This document shows positions 1-8,763 of a stretch of 64,000 nt of DNA, piece after piece; positions within the stretch are counted from its first letter, which is position 1, and each line of letters opens with the position of its first letter. Below the pieces are notes generated by a model. The model made no database searches. It saw nothing but the letters and a program-made list of their open reading frames with translations, and was not told the DNA's origin. Made by a program: the position numbers and the translations under genes. This DNA comes from Plectonema cf. radiosum LEGE 06105 (lineage in GTDB: Bacteria > Cyanobacteriota > Cyanobacteriia > Cyanobacteriales > Nostocaceae), in NCBI RefSeq assembly GCF_015207665.1, contig NZ_JADEWL010000020.1, positions 1-64,000 of the forward strand, given 5' to 3'.

Positions 1-34
1 GTCCCCCTCCCCCGCTCCTCCCCTGTTCTTCCTT
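1..34. repeat. Purine-rich low-complexity tract
   Basis: On the minus strand this stretch is almost pure G and A in GGGGAG-type units. Such tracts are common as dispersed short repeats in filamentous cyanobacteria. Here it sits inside the 3' part of an open frame, so it may have interrupted or extended that gene. Confidence 0.45.
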
Positions 35-533
35 TTAGCTGCTCGGTAGAAATCACCAAATCATACCCACTCCCTACCTGGCTTAAATCCCGTGGTGCAA
101 ATGTACCTTTTCCTAACTGCCAAGTTTCATTATTATCATTATTTATATCAAGCCCATCACGTCTTTCTTTAATACCAAAACGGGTTTGAAATGGTGTTGC
201 TGGCTCATTACCTAAAGACTTATGTAATACTGCATCTATCTTTCCATCACCATCCCCAACTAACTTAATTGCTTCAGAATTTGGCATCACCCTACCATTC
301 TCACCAGTTTCAGCATCTACAACTAAGACTCGCAAGTTTTCCCGCTCCGAAAAGCTTTGACAGGGTGTGAACATATTTGAGCCATATGCAGCACCGAAGT
401 GAGGTTGGTCAGTCAGGGTATGCTTAATTTTATCTGGCTCCGAGACTTGTGATATTATTGGTAGAGGATAAGGAATAGCTAAATCTTGGTTGCTAGCATC
501 TGCAATAAAGTTTCGATATTTTGATTTGATCAT
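1..533 (-). CDS. Hypothetical protein, N-terminal part (runs off window)
   Basis: A frame open from the ATG at 533 to the window edge gives about 177 residues. It begins MIKSKYRNFIADASNQD and contains RVLVVDAETGENG and a D-G-D-G-K-I-D segment. I recognise no family. It lies on the same strand as the following small genes. Its visible 3' end runs into a purine-rich tract read as Gly-Arg-Glu repeats, which may be an inserted repeat and not original coding sequence. The start is the first in-frame ATG. The function is unknown. Confidence 0.5.
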   Translation of the reverse strand, partial: MIKSKYRNFIADASNQDLAIPYPLPIISQVSEPDKIKHTLTDQPHFGAAYGSNMFTPCQSFSERENLRVLVVDAETGENGRVMPNSEAIKLVGDGDGKIDAVLHKSLGNEPATPFQTRFGIKERRDGLDINNDNNETWQLGKGTFAPRDLSQVGSGYDLVISTEQLKGRTGEERGRG

Positions 534-698
534 TTATTTCACCGCTATTACCGAAAGTTACTACTTTTTACTCCCCGTAAGGGGTTTTACTAAGAAAGGC
601 AGTCGGCAGTAGAAAATTAGGCTGAACCGCACATCGAAGGCGTGAACACGAACAAGATACGTAGTACGAGAACAATTATGTCCGAACTTTCAACCCCA

Positions 699-992
699 TT
701 ATTTATTTATGGAATTACTACTGCCTACTGCCCACTTTCCACTGCCCTTCATTAGCTGCAAGTATTCAGTTTCTAAAGAATTAATTGTCCTGAAATATAG
801 TCGAAACGAGCCATCATCATATTGCTTTAAGTCCGTTTCACAGAAGATAATGTCTTGTCTTTGCAGCCATTGAGTAATGCTTTCATGATAATCAGCCAAG
901 AATAGCGCTGGAAAGTAAATTCTTCCGGTTTTAATTCCTGTTTTTGAATGAGTGAGTATTTGAAATTGGGGTTCACTTAAAACTTCTGCCAT
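699..992 (-). CDS. Small hypothetical protein
   Basis: This encodes 97 residues from the ATG at 992. A longer reading from a GTG at 1052 adds a hydrophobic leader, but the ATG with GGTGAT just upstream is the more natural start. The protein is mixed in composition, without a signal peptide or recognised motif, and the last residues are Ser/Asn rich. It is the most downstream of four consecutive small minus-strand genes (699-2186) with short gaps, possibly one transcript. The function is unknown. Confidence 0.5.
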   Translation of the reverse strand: MAEVLSEPQFQILTHSKTGIKTGRIYFPALFLADYHESITQWLQRQDIIFCETDLKQYDDGSFRLYFRTINSLETEYLQLMKGSGKWAVGSSNSINK

Positions 993-1077
993 AGATATCA
1001 CCGAAATAATTTTTGACAACAGAAAGGGGAATAAAATCTTCTTTATTCCCACTTTTATATTGTTTGAAATGCCAGGA

Positions 1078-1455
1078 TTAATTCTCGGCTTCTACTTGAG
1101 GATTAACGTTTGCATTTACACGCTCGGCATATTCTCGTCTGCGCTGCCAAGATAATTGATTTAGTACTACCAAATCTTCAAGTTTTTTACCGAACTTACG
1201 ATTAGCAAATTCAAGTAGCTGTTCTAGAGAGAATCGCTGTTCTTCTACTTTTCCAAAATCCGAGACGAAGCGTTCTTTAAATACATCCCAATTGAAATCT
1301 TGGAAACTACGTTTGGCAAGGATTCCACACAAAGAACGAATAGAATAGTAGACTTTTGAGTACAAGCGTTCTGAGTAATTGCTAACTCCATATTCGCCTA
1401 AAACGGAATCATCGATTGCTTGAAAGTTTGGTGCAGAGGATTTACGTGTAGCCAT
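1078..1455 (-). CDS. Small hypothetical protein
   Basis: This encodes 125 residues, starting at an ATG preceded by GGAGAT about 11 nt upstream. It is rich in Lys, Arg and Glu, apparently all helical, soluble and without cysteine motifs. Its neighbours on both sides are similar-sized genes on the same strand. I do not recognise the family. Acquisition with the adjacent chaperone/ATPase operon is possible but unproved. Confidence 0.55.
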   Translation of the reverse strand: MATRKSSAPNFQAIDDSVLGEYGVSNYSERLYSKVYYSIRSLCGILAKRSFQDFNWDVFKERFVSDFGKVEEQRFSLEQLLEFANRKFGKKLEDLVVLNQLSWQRRREYAERVNANVNPQVEAEN

Positions 1456-1541
1456 AAGACAGATATCTCCTAAATTTTCATTGCTTTATTGGGCGTAAGC
1501 CCACTTTCTGTTGGAGTGTTTCAGTATTTTAGGCAGTCGAA

Positions 1542-1787
1542 TTACCACCAAGATGAATCATGGTAATCTGCCATCAAATCCTTGATTTCACAGTTGTGTT
1601 GATAATCAATCTCTAACTGTCGCAAGTCTGTATCTGATACTAGATTTTTCAGTTCTTGCATCATTTCTCTCACTTGATTTTCATCGCTGACACCTGAGTA
1701 GTAAATTTTTATAAATTTGTCAGCTTTCGTCATGAATTGTTCTAAGTTTGTGACAAATACCTGTTCTGAACCAATCGCTTGAATCAT
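1542..1787 (-). CDS. Small acidic hypothetical protein
   Basis: This encodes 81 residues behind a clear AGGAGA ribosome binding site. The protein is acidic and helical, ends in a His/Trp-containing tail, and has no membrane segment. It lies in a run of small minus-strand genes and shows no recognised domain. The good ribosome site and lack of overlap support a real gene of unknown role. Confidence 0.55.
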   Translation of the reverse strand: MIQAIGSEQVFVTNLEQFMTKADKFIKIYYSGVSDENQVREMMQELKNLVSDTDLRQLEIDYQHNCEIKDLMADYHDSSWW

Positions 1788-1823
1788 GATTTTCTCCTGA
1801 TAGCTAAAAGTATGTGATGCGCG

Positions 1824-2186
1824 TTAATATTCGCTTGGAAGCATTAAGACTTTTTCAACTAAATACAGCTTGATATGACTCAATGGAAAATCGGTATATT
1901 CAATTTCTTGCCGTAATACTTCTTGATTGGTGTCCCACTCGCATATCAAAATGCCGGAATTCTCTTTAACTCGTAAATGCCAAATTTGAAATTCTCTTAG
2001 TCTTGGATTGGACAGTAAATTCTTAGTTTGATGTGAAGCGATCGCATCTAATAACCAGTAGCAATTTGCTTCTTTTGCTAGGTATTGGATACCATCCGTA
2101 TATCTCAAGCCTAGCCAGTGTTTGTAGAGATTTACTGAACCATAAAATTTCTTTAAGTCGGTGGCTATTTCTTGTGAAGTTTTCAT
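1824..2186 (-). CDS. Small hypothetical protein
   Basis: This encodes 120 residues with an AAGGAT-type ribosome site before the ATG. It contains several Trp residues and the segment YWLLDAIASHQ. A pattern of this kind (a substrate-proximal region near YWLLDAI, then a short beta-rich C-terminal half) occurs in small cyanobacterial proteins of unknown role, often annotated as DUF6876-like. I cannot confirm that assignment. It is the first gene of the small-gene run. Confidence 0.55.
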   Translation of the reverse strand: MKTSQEIATDLKKFYGSVNLYKHWLGLRYTDGIQYLAKEANCYWLLDAIASHQTKNLLSNPRLREFQIWHLRVKENSGILICEWDTNQEVLRQEIEYTDFPLSHIKLYLVEKVLMLPSEY

Positions 2187-2243
2187 TTTTTCAAAATCCT
2201 TTTACGAACTTCACAACTTCATCGGCGTGAGCCGTAAAACGAT

Positions 2244-2270
2244 AACTGCTGATAAGAGATATCAGCAGTT
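2244..2270 (-). terminator. Hairpin, probable terminator
   Basis: A perfect 11-bp inverted repeat (AACTGCTGATA and its complement) flanks a 5-nt loop. On the minus strand it is followed by ATCGTTTTAC. It lies between the gene remnant at 2283-2543 and the small-gene run, where a terminator would separate the two transcripts. Confidence 0.55.
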
Positions 2271-2282
2271 GGGAGATATTTA

Positions 2283-2543
2283 TTAGGTATAACGGAAGGA
2301 TTTTTTAAATGTTTTGCGGAAGCGCCAAACTTTTATTGTGAATTTCAGCCAAAACTCAATACTGAAACGAATTTGTACTTCCAAACCAATTGCTGCATAA
2401 AAACCTGAATTCTCTACTGGTTTATCAAAATCAATCACACCGATATAACGCACACCGTAAGCTACATCAATTGCTGCTTCAACGCGAGCGCCAACAATTC
2501 CGGCTTCATACTTGGCGCTAAATCGCAAACTGGCGCGTGCCAA
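2283..2543 (-). pseudogene. Remnant of a larger protein (C-terminal piece)
   Basis: An 86-residue frame has only a TTG as possible start, and a stop lies just upstream in the same frame (near 2580). No ribosome site is present. The sequence alternates hydrophobic and polar residues like a beta-sheet repeat protein and ends in a Lys/Arg-rich tail. I read it as the surviving C-terminus of a larger protein whose 5' part has been lost. A short beta-rich gene is the alternative. Confidence 0.35.
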
Positions 2544-2745
2544 AATACTGAGACCAATGACTAATTGCTTCTTGGAAACCTAAAATTGAAGCCAGATGAC
2601 TACGATATTTGGAATCAGTGTGCGGTATTATTATGCGATCGCTTACAGGAATATGAGATATAGTTTCTTTACTGTCTAGCTTTCAATCTTTTTATTCATC
2701 TTTTTTCCTAAAGTCCAGGTATTTAGAAATTGATTTTTATAATCT

Positions 2746-3336
2746 CTAATTATATTCGCGACCATAAAATACTTCATTTTTCATAAATTCATATTTTTCT
2801 GGACTATAGAAAATTAATTTTTCTGGATCGGTTATGTAGCTAGCGTAAGATTCAGCAAAATCTTCTCTTTCATTAGTCATTGCATAACTACTGACAAATC
2901 CCGTTCCGTCATAAGAGTTTTGAGTGTAGCTTGCTTGATTAATTTCAATCCATTTATTTGCTAGTTCAGGATTATTTGACATTATGTTATAATGTGTATT
3001 ATGTCCGACTTCATGAGTCATAGTTTTTAACAGTTCTTCTTTTCCTTCACAAATCGAACAAATTTTTATTTCACGAGAATGACGATATATAAAACCTAAA
3101 GCATTAGGGCAAGTTTCGCTTGGTTGTGATTCATACCTAATACTCGGACAATTCTCCAAATGTGATAAAGGAATTTTTTCCCTAAGATAATTGCCTACTT
3201 CTTCTGTAGAAGTAAATTCACAGTCCTCAAAGTTACTAACTTCAGTACAGTTGACTAATTCTGTATATTCTGTGCCAGTTTCACTAGGAATTTCTATAGG
3301 AATGTTGTTTATCTCTTCAGTCGAGGAATAAGTCAT
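2746..3336 (-). CDS. HExxH zinc metallopeptidase-like protein
   Basis: This encodes 196 residues. The motif HEVGH (about residue 109) is a gluzincin-type zinc site, and the later EDFAESYA (about 157) has the acidic residue expected for the third ligand. That layout resembles peptidases of the anthrax-lethal-factor-like (ATLF) group. A pair of cysteines (CSIC) precedes the active site. The Ser/Thr/Glu-rich N-terminus has no signal peptide, so the protein is probably cytosolic. The start lies 2 nt after the stop of the upstream gene, indicating translational coupling. Candidate substrates would be operon partners or phage proteins, which is speculation. Confidence 0.65.
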   Translation of the reverse strand: MTYSSTEEINNIPIEIPSETGTEYTELVNCTEVSNFEDCEFTSTEEVGNYLREKIPLSHLENCPSIRYESQPSETCPNALGFIYRHSREIKICSICEGKEELLKTMTHEVGHNTHYNIMSNNPELANKWIEINQASYTQNSYDGTGFVSSYAMTNEREDFAESYASYITDPEKLIFYSPEKYEFMKNEVFYGREYN

Positions 3337-3338
3337 TT

Positions 3339-3680
3339 TTATTTTGCCTGTTGTTCTTGTAATAAGCCAAATACTCTTGCTTTCTGTTCTCCGAATGAAT
3401 TGCGACTTACAGCATCACTCAAAGCTGATAGAAATCTTTCATCGCTAGTTGTAACCTGAATTTTCTCGTCTACTAAAATGGTTTTACCGTCTTGTTCCAT
3501 TTGTTTTCCCGTTCTTAAGTTCACGCCGTTAGAGCAGCATTCGTCTATAAATTCTTGCAATGCAGATTGTGTATCTTCGTCTGTGGCTTCAGAGATTTCT
3601 ACCGAAACTCGGTTGGGTGTTTCCCAGGTAACTTTGGCTAAAGATTCTCTTTTACGGTTGACTATGTTTAAAATTTTCAT
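3339..3680 (-). CDS. Hypothetical protein coupled to metallopeptidase
   Basis: This encodes 113 residues beginning MKILNIVNRKRESLAKV, a mixed alpha/beta soluble protein with two adjacent Cys (ECCSNG). It sits directly between the HerA-like ATPase gene and the metallopeptidase gene with a 2-nt gap to the latter. It may be an adaptor or an inhibitor of the protease, which is inference from position only. No family was recognised. Confidence 0.55.
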   Translation of the reverse strand: MKILNIVNRKRESLAKVTWETPNRVSVEISEATDEDTQSALQEFIDECCSNGVNLRTGKQMEQDGKTILVDEKIQVTTSDERFLSALSDAVSRNSFGEQKARVFGLLQEQQAK

Positions 3681-3715
3681 TTTTATTATCTTTGTAACTA
3701 ACTTCTAATCCTCGA

Positions 3716-6472
3716 TTATGTTGAAGCGATTTTTACCCAAGCAGCCATGTCATCTAATTCTCCACAAACTATTGCTTGGCCAGCACGGAGGCGACTAATA
3801 ATTGCAGTTTGTTCGGGAGTTAGAGTCATACAAGCACTCATGGCATCGCGATCGTCAGCAGCAACTAAACGATGTACGATTTTAAGATTAGTATTTTTTA
3901 CAGCATCAGGGATCAACCTTGCTGGTATTTGGTCTACTAATAAAAATCCTTGACCATAAGCACGAATCTCAGAAAGTATATTGGCAAACATTTCGGCAAC
4001 TTTACCTTGAGGATTGGCTTGTTCGCCCATAGCAGAGTTGGTATTTAGTAAAATACGATGAGCTTCTTCAATGATTGTTAAATGACGTAGGTTATTTCCT
4101 GGATGTTTTTGAGAAGCAATCTGGTCAAATTGTGCCTGACGATACTCGTAAAGAAACTGAAACAAGAGTGCCATTGTAAAAGCTTTATCGCTATCATCTC
4201 CTAAGTGAGATAAGTTCACAACAGTAGGGCGATCAAATATATTCTGCCAGGGAGTAGAACGAGGTTGATCGAATAATTGTTTTTTCCAGCCTCTTCTTAA
4301 ACTTTGGATACGAGTTGTCAGTGCAGCCGTTAAATTACCAGCAATTCTCGGTTCATATCCTTTTCCTTTCACCACAGTTTGAATTTGATCTACTAATTGT
4401 GTCAGAGTAGGTCTGGGGGTATCAAATGGAGGAAGTTGTTCTCCTATCCAATCACGAGGAATGCTATAAGCGTTATATAGAGAGTCTTCCAGAAGAATAG
4501 GTAGAATTTCCTGCATGGGAAAAACACCATTCAAGATTGACTTTAGACGATCGATATGAGATAGGACTTGAGGATTCATCTCTTCAGAAAGCCAAACAAA
4601 ATCAAAGGGATTGAGGGCAAGTTTGTTTTTTAACTTTGTACCTCGCCAAGAATCTAGGCCCGGAATATAGATAGATATTCTATTTGGGCTATCCTCTGGC
4701 AAAGATTCATTGAATTGCATTGCCCATTCAACATATTCTTCCTTGGCAGGTTCAATAATCAGAAAAGGAATTTTCTTTTGAGTCAGTTCGTTTAAAATAT
4801 TTTTGCAGGTAGTGGTTTTTCCGCTTCCTGTAATGCCAGTAACTAAAGTATGTTTAGCTAGACTATCTAACGATAATTTATAATTAAGGCTGGTAGGCTC
4901 GCCACCTTCAAGCAAAGAACCTAATTTTATTGACTCGCTTTTGACTGAAGGTGGATTGAGACTAAAGGTTGCTGTTGGCATTACTTTGACCCCAGGTACT
5001 TCTTTGCGGGGCAAATTAACTAATAATGCTAGCTCTTCAGTATTGAGTGGAGTTGTCAAATGGCTGAAAGAAGGTCCGAGTGGATGTTCTATACGGTCTG
5101 CGAGTGTGAACTTTTCCTTTTGATACCGATCTGTAGTTTGTACTAACCCAATACAAGGCTGTTGAAAATCTTGCAAAGCACCTCTTACAGATTTTGCCCA
5201 CAATCTTGTTAAATCGTGTACGCGAATCGGTTCAAAAGTAGTATTTTCCCCAGTAAGCAAGGCTTTAAGCTGAGTACCACCTTGTTTAGCAATATCTGGT
5301 CTATTGGCTAGTAAGTAAACACCTACATTCCAGCAACCTAAACTAAAAGATTTTTCAAAGCGATTAATAAATTGTTGTAGTTGTCTTTCAGCTGTCTGAG
5401 CGTGGGCATTTATATACTCTTGACCCAGTGCTTCAGCCGCACTCTGATTCAAGGTTGACGTTTCTGAAAGACCGAAAGTCATAGTCTCAGAGTTAGTTTC
5501 TATGATGCTATTGGTAATTCTTCTATCTGGGTAAGATTTTTTGTTACGAGTTAAGACTGCTCCTAATGCAGCAGCAAAACCGAGGGGTGAAAATCTTTTA
5601 GCCGTTCCAAGAGCAGCTAATCCTAAACCTTTCAGTAAATCGCGATTGTAATCCGCCCCTCCTGGTCTTGTCGCCTCTTCACTACTGGTTGTACCAATAG
5701 ATTTGCCTTGGCTTTTACTTGCAGTCCATCCCTGACTTTGAGATGAACCTTCGGTTGTAGTCAATGTTTGAGTAATCTTAGTCAAAGCATATACATGACT
5801 CAATAGTTCTCGGCATCGCAGAAGAATATCCTCTACTTTATCCGTACCCATTGGTTCGGCAATGACCATATAGGTAAATGGCAACTCTTGGAAACCACGT
5901 AAAAACCGATCTAAAGTTTGTGGATAACCAGTATGGTCGCTATGTTTGAGAGATGGAATACCAGTTAGAGCGATCGCATTTCGTAGGTCGCTACGAAGTT
6001 GTTGCAATACTTCCTCTGCAAAAACGGGGTCTTCTTCTGTGCATACTGAAACTTTTGTTCCTGGCCAATTACCTTGCAAAAAATTGCCAATATTTTTGAT
6101 GAAGTCAATACTAGGATACTGCGAATAGTTATGGCTTCTTATCCCTAAATAGATATGATTTTCATGTCCATCACTGGTAACAAGAAAAATCAGCGTATAC
6201 TTTTTGGGAGCATGACAAGCAGATAGAGTAGTTTGCAGAGCAGTTAGCGCGTTCTCAAACGAACCATTAACAGATCCCCCTATGCGGTCAATACGCAAGA
6301 AACAAGGTTCTTCAAGTAAAAGCCGATCTGGAGGAGGAAGTGGCTGAATAAATTGAGCATCTGCAAGAGGAACATCAAGATGTTGCCTACTCAAACTATA
6401 AAGTAAAGATCGGGATATTAGATTAGCAGCATGAATTCGATGTTCAAGGGATTCTGGATTGGGCGTATACAT
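3716..6472 (-). CDS. HerA/VirB4-type ATP-binding protein (DUF87-like)
   Basis: This encodes 918 residues from the ATG at 6472; the longer reading uses a TTG. The Walker A motif GITGSGKTTT lies near residue 550 and Walker B LTIIEEAH near 805. The long insert between them and a late Arg-rich region fit hexameric HerA/FtsK-like DNA-pumping ATPases. The N-terminal half (about 500 residues) is not a HAS barrel I can recognise and may be a sensor. It carries a Ser/Thr/Gln-rich linker and a short Ala/Gly-rich segment. It follows the Hsp70-like gene on the same strand after 177 bp. Such ATPases act with nucleases in known defence systems, but no classic NurA nuclease is present here. Confidence 0.75.
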   Translation of the reverse strand: MYTPNPESLEHRIHAANLISRSLLYSLSRQHLDVPLADAQFIQPLPPPDRLLLEEPCFLRIDRIGGSVNGSFENALTALQTTLSACHAPKKYTLIFLVTSDGHENHIYLGIRSHNYSQYPSIDFIKNIGNFLQGNWPGTKVSVCTEEDPVFAEEVLQQLRSDLRNAIALTGIPSLKHSDHTGYPQTLDRFLRGFQELPFTYMVIAEPMGTDKVEDILLRCRELLSHVYALTKITQTLTTTEGSSQSQGWTASKSQGKSIGTTSSEEATRPGGADYNRDLLKGLGLAALGTAKRFSPLGFAAALGAVLTRNKKSYPDRRITNSIIETNSETMTFGLSETSTLNQSAAEALGQEYINAHAQTAERQLQQFINRFEKSFSLGCWNVGVYLLANRPDIAKQGGTQLKALLTGENTTFEPIRVHDLTRLWAKSVRGALQDFQQPCIGLVQTTDRYQKEKFTLADRIEHPLGPSFSHLTTPLNTEELALLVNLPRKEVPGVKVMPTATFSLNPPSVKSESIKLGSLLEGGEPTSLNYKLSLDSLAKHTLVTGITGSGKTTTCKNILNELTQKKIPFLIIEPAKEEYVEWAMQFNESLPEDSPNRISIYIPGLDSWRGTKLKNKLALNPFDFVWLSEEMNPQVLSHIDRLKSILNGVFPMQEILPILLEDSLYNAYSIPRDWIGEQLPPFDTPRPTLTQLVDQIQTVVKGKGYEPRIAGNLTAALTTRIQSLRRGWKKQLFDQPRSTPWQNIFDRPTVVNLSHLGDDSDKAFTMALLFQFLYEYRQAQFDQIASQKHPGNNLRHLTIIEEAHRILLNTNSAMGEQANPQGKVAEMFANILSEIRAYGQGFLLVDQIPARLIPDAVKNTNLKIVHRLVAADDRDAMSACMTLTPEQTAIISRLRAGQAIVCGELDDMAAWVKIAST

Positions 6473-6531
6473 GAAAATCTGATTAATAAAAAACAATATT
6501 TAGTTACAATACCTTTGCCAATTTACGAGGG

Positions 6532-6627
6532 TTAAACAACTGTAGAAACCTTGTGAATACGACCTAAAGATGTGAGCTTGGCAAAAATCTGTACTAATAA
6601 AATAGGATCGGGCTTGTGGGGAAGCAT
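6532..6627 (-). CDS. Possible 31-residue peptide
   Basis: A short frame starting MLPHKPDPILLVQIFAK lies wholly in the gap between the Hsp70-like and HerA-like genes. It is moderately hydrophobic. It could be a leader peptide or the tail of a lost gene, because the frame stays open some codons upstream of the ATG. Support is weak. Confidence 0.25.
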   Translation of the reverse strand: MLPHKPDPILLVQIFAKLTSLGRIHKVSTVV

Positions 6628-6649
6628 TTTTAATATTTCATTGGTATTG

Positions 6650-8704
6650 TTAGTTAATTAGTGCTTTCATGTCTTCAGCCTTAGCCTTGAGACTTTCTTC
6701 AAAAATAGTCGTGATGTTATCACTCAGTTCCTGCCTAATTTTTTCTTCCCCTTTAAGTTTGGCAGATATCTCATTAACAATTTGTGTATGCTGGTCATTA
6801 ATTTTGGAGTATACAGAGCTAGATTCAATTCTATCCCTAGCTAACATTGGAAGATCCCAACTAGGCATTTTTTCCTCAAGAGTACTCTTTACTGTATCTT
6901 TAGCTTTCGTCCCACCAAAAACTGCCAAACCAAGAACGACTAACAAGGCTCCCCCTCCTGAACCAATAGTAAGAATGGCAAACAACAAACCAGCTAGAGT
7001 TGTAGAGATTAGAGCTGTTATATATATTATTATTCCCAAAATAACAGGTGCAACTGCATAACTCACAACACCAGCTAGAACACCAGAAATCCAAGAAACA
7101 ATATTACTAAATTCGGATATTAGACCATCAGTTGCATCTATGTTTGACTGAGTACCCAAGGAAATACTTCCTACTGTAAGGTTCTTCAAGTCGAAGGATT
7201 CTCCTAACTTGCCAATAGGGACATTATATTTAACTTCTAATGCTTTAATGTCATTACGAAGCTCTTGAGAGATTTTAGCCAACATTTGATTGGTTTCTTT
7301 CCCATATAACTTACTGAGGTTCTCACCCTGCAACAAAGATTTTATATCTTTATCAATAGCATATTTCATATTGTTAACTGTTTTATGATCTCTGTTTTTC
7401 CATGAATCAAAGTTACGTTTAATAATGTTAATAACACTATCTGCTAGAGCAGAAGCAATAGCTTCATACAAAGAATCTATTTGTTTGGTGACTTCAGGTT
7501 TAATATTATCGGAGCAAAATATTTCTACTTCTTGAGAAAATTGGCTCGTGTTTATTTCGACTCGACCCCAACGAGCTAATCCCCTAGCAATACAATACTC
7601 AGGAGTTTTATCTAATCCTAGAGATGCTTGGGGAAAGACTTTTTTACAAATTTCTTGCACAAAGTCCATGCGAGACGCTCCACCAGTGAGAAGAATTGCT
7701 CCAGAAAAATCATTTGAGCTTCCGAATTGTTGTCTGATTTCTAATTCTTGTTTCAGCCTTATCAATTCATTCATAAAAGCAGCTGGCCATGTTTCTAGTC
7801 CACTTCCTAAATTGACAATAGGAGTGTTAAGAATTTCGTTCATCACATTACCATCAACTTCTGGCTCAAAATATATACCTGAAATTTTTACAGTTTGATA
7901 AGGAGCATAGTTTTCAGCCATTTGATAATTTTCTGGTTCAGCAAAGTAAGCTTCTTTAGTATCTCGACAAGCTAACTCACACTCGTTGCGAAGATACGAA
8001 TACTGGCTAAAGATATTTTCTAATTCAGTTTTTTTGTCATGATCAAAATTATTAATAACTCGCTGGAGAATAGCTTTATCAATTAAAGAAGCTCCTAAAT
8101 CACGACCCAAATCAATTGGGATACTATTTTTATTCTGATCGATGAATGTGATGTCAGTAGTAGAAGAACCTATATCAATAACAATTAAGCTATTTCTTAA
8201 TTGAGCCATGTTCACGATGCCTTTTTCTACAGCATGAATATAGGCAGCACGAGATTCTGCTACTACCTTTACTCGTTGAATACCAGCATCAGAAAATAAT
8301 TTTTCATAAGCACTTACAATCGCTAAATCTTTTGTCCATTCAGAAGGACATCCCACAATAAAAAAACTTTCGGTTCCTTTAATTCTTCCTTGTTCTATTT
8401 GAGTTTCATATATCATTCTAATATAATCACTCATAACCCTTTGATATTCAGGATCATTGCTGGGTTTTCTTTTAAAAGTTATATGTGATTCTACTATTCC
8501 TTTAGTTTTAAGGGCAGATCTTCCCACTAAAATACCTCGTGTAGGATGATAACCAATTGCCGTTATTATATTCTTTTTCCCAGCAAATATTTCAAGAAGT
8601 TCAGGCTCACTTGTTTTATCCGTATCATTCACGAATATATGCGCCAAGGCTGTTTCGCCATGACCTAAATCAAAACCAATAACTTCGCTAATATTTTCGG
8701 ACAT
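6650..8704 (-). CDS. Membrane-anchored Hsp70-like ATPase
   Basis: This encodes 684 residues. The start is set by AGAGGA 6 nt before the ATG at 8704. The actin-fold nucleotide site is complete: phosphate-1 GFDLGHGETA near residue 10, phosphate-2 VIDIGSSTTD near 180 and the adenosine motif LTGGASRMD near 335. Instead of a normal substrate-binding domain it has a helical region, a strongly hydrophobic block near residues 535-600 (two or three membrane segments) and a charged coiled C-terminus. Its catalytic domain would thus be tethered to a membrane. The adjacent upstream gene is a plausible nucleotide-exchange partner and the downstream gene is a HerA-like ATPase. Confidence 0.8.
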   Translation of the reverse strand: MSENISEVIGFDLGHGETALAHIFVNDTDKTSEPELLEIFAGKKNIITAIGYHPTRGILVGRSALKTKGIVESHITFKRKPSNDPEYQRVMSDYIRMIYETQIEQGRIKGTESFFIVGCPSEWTKDLAIVSAYEKLFSDAGIQRVKVVAESRAAYIHAVEKGIVNMAQLRNSLIVIDIGSSTTDITFIDQNKNSIPIDLGRDLGASLIDKAILQRVINNFDHDKKTELENIFSQYSYLRNECELACRDTKEAYFAEPENYQMAENYAPYQTVKISGIYFEPEVDGNVMNEILNTPIVNLGSGLETWPAAFMNELIRLKQELEIRQQFGSSNDFSGAILLTGGASRMDFVQEICKKVFPQASLGLDKTPEYCIARGLARWGRVEINTSQFSQEVEIFCSDNIKPEVTKQIDSLYEAIASALADSVINIIKRNFDSWKNRDHKTVNNMKYAIDKDIKSLLQGENLSKLYGKETNQMLAKISQELRNDIKALEVKYNVPIGKLGESFDLKNLTVGSISLGTQSNIDATDGLISEFSNIVSWISGVLAGVVSYAVAPVILGIIIYITALISTTLAGLLFAILTIGSGGGALLVVLGLAVFGGTKAKDTVKSTLEEKMPSWDLPMLARDRIESSSVYSKINDQHTQIVNEISAKLKGEEKIRQELSDNITTIFEESLKAKAEDMKALIN

Positions 8705-8763
8705 TTTTATTCCTCTTATTTTCTTATGAATAAATGGCAACTTTGCTATATAGGCAACGATCT

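Noticed and set aside
571-588. CCCC/GGGG mini-hairpin followed by TTTT
   Set aside because: The stem is only 4-5 bp and no plus-strand gene precedes it, so a terminator is not supported.
3747-3953. Plus-strand frame opposite the end of the HerA-like gene
   Set aside because: It is antisense to the conserved ATPase C-terminus.
6669-7061. A 130-codon plus-strand frame
   Set aside because: It lies opposite the hydrophobic part of the Hsp70-like gene and has no ribosome site or family.
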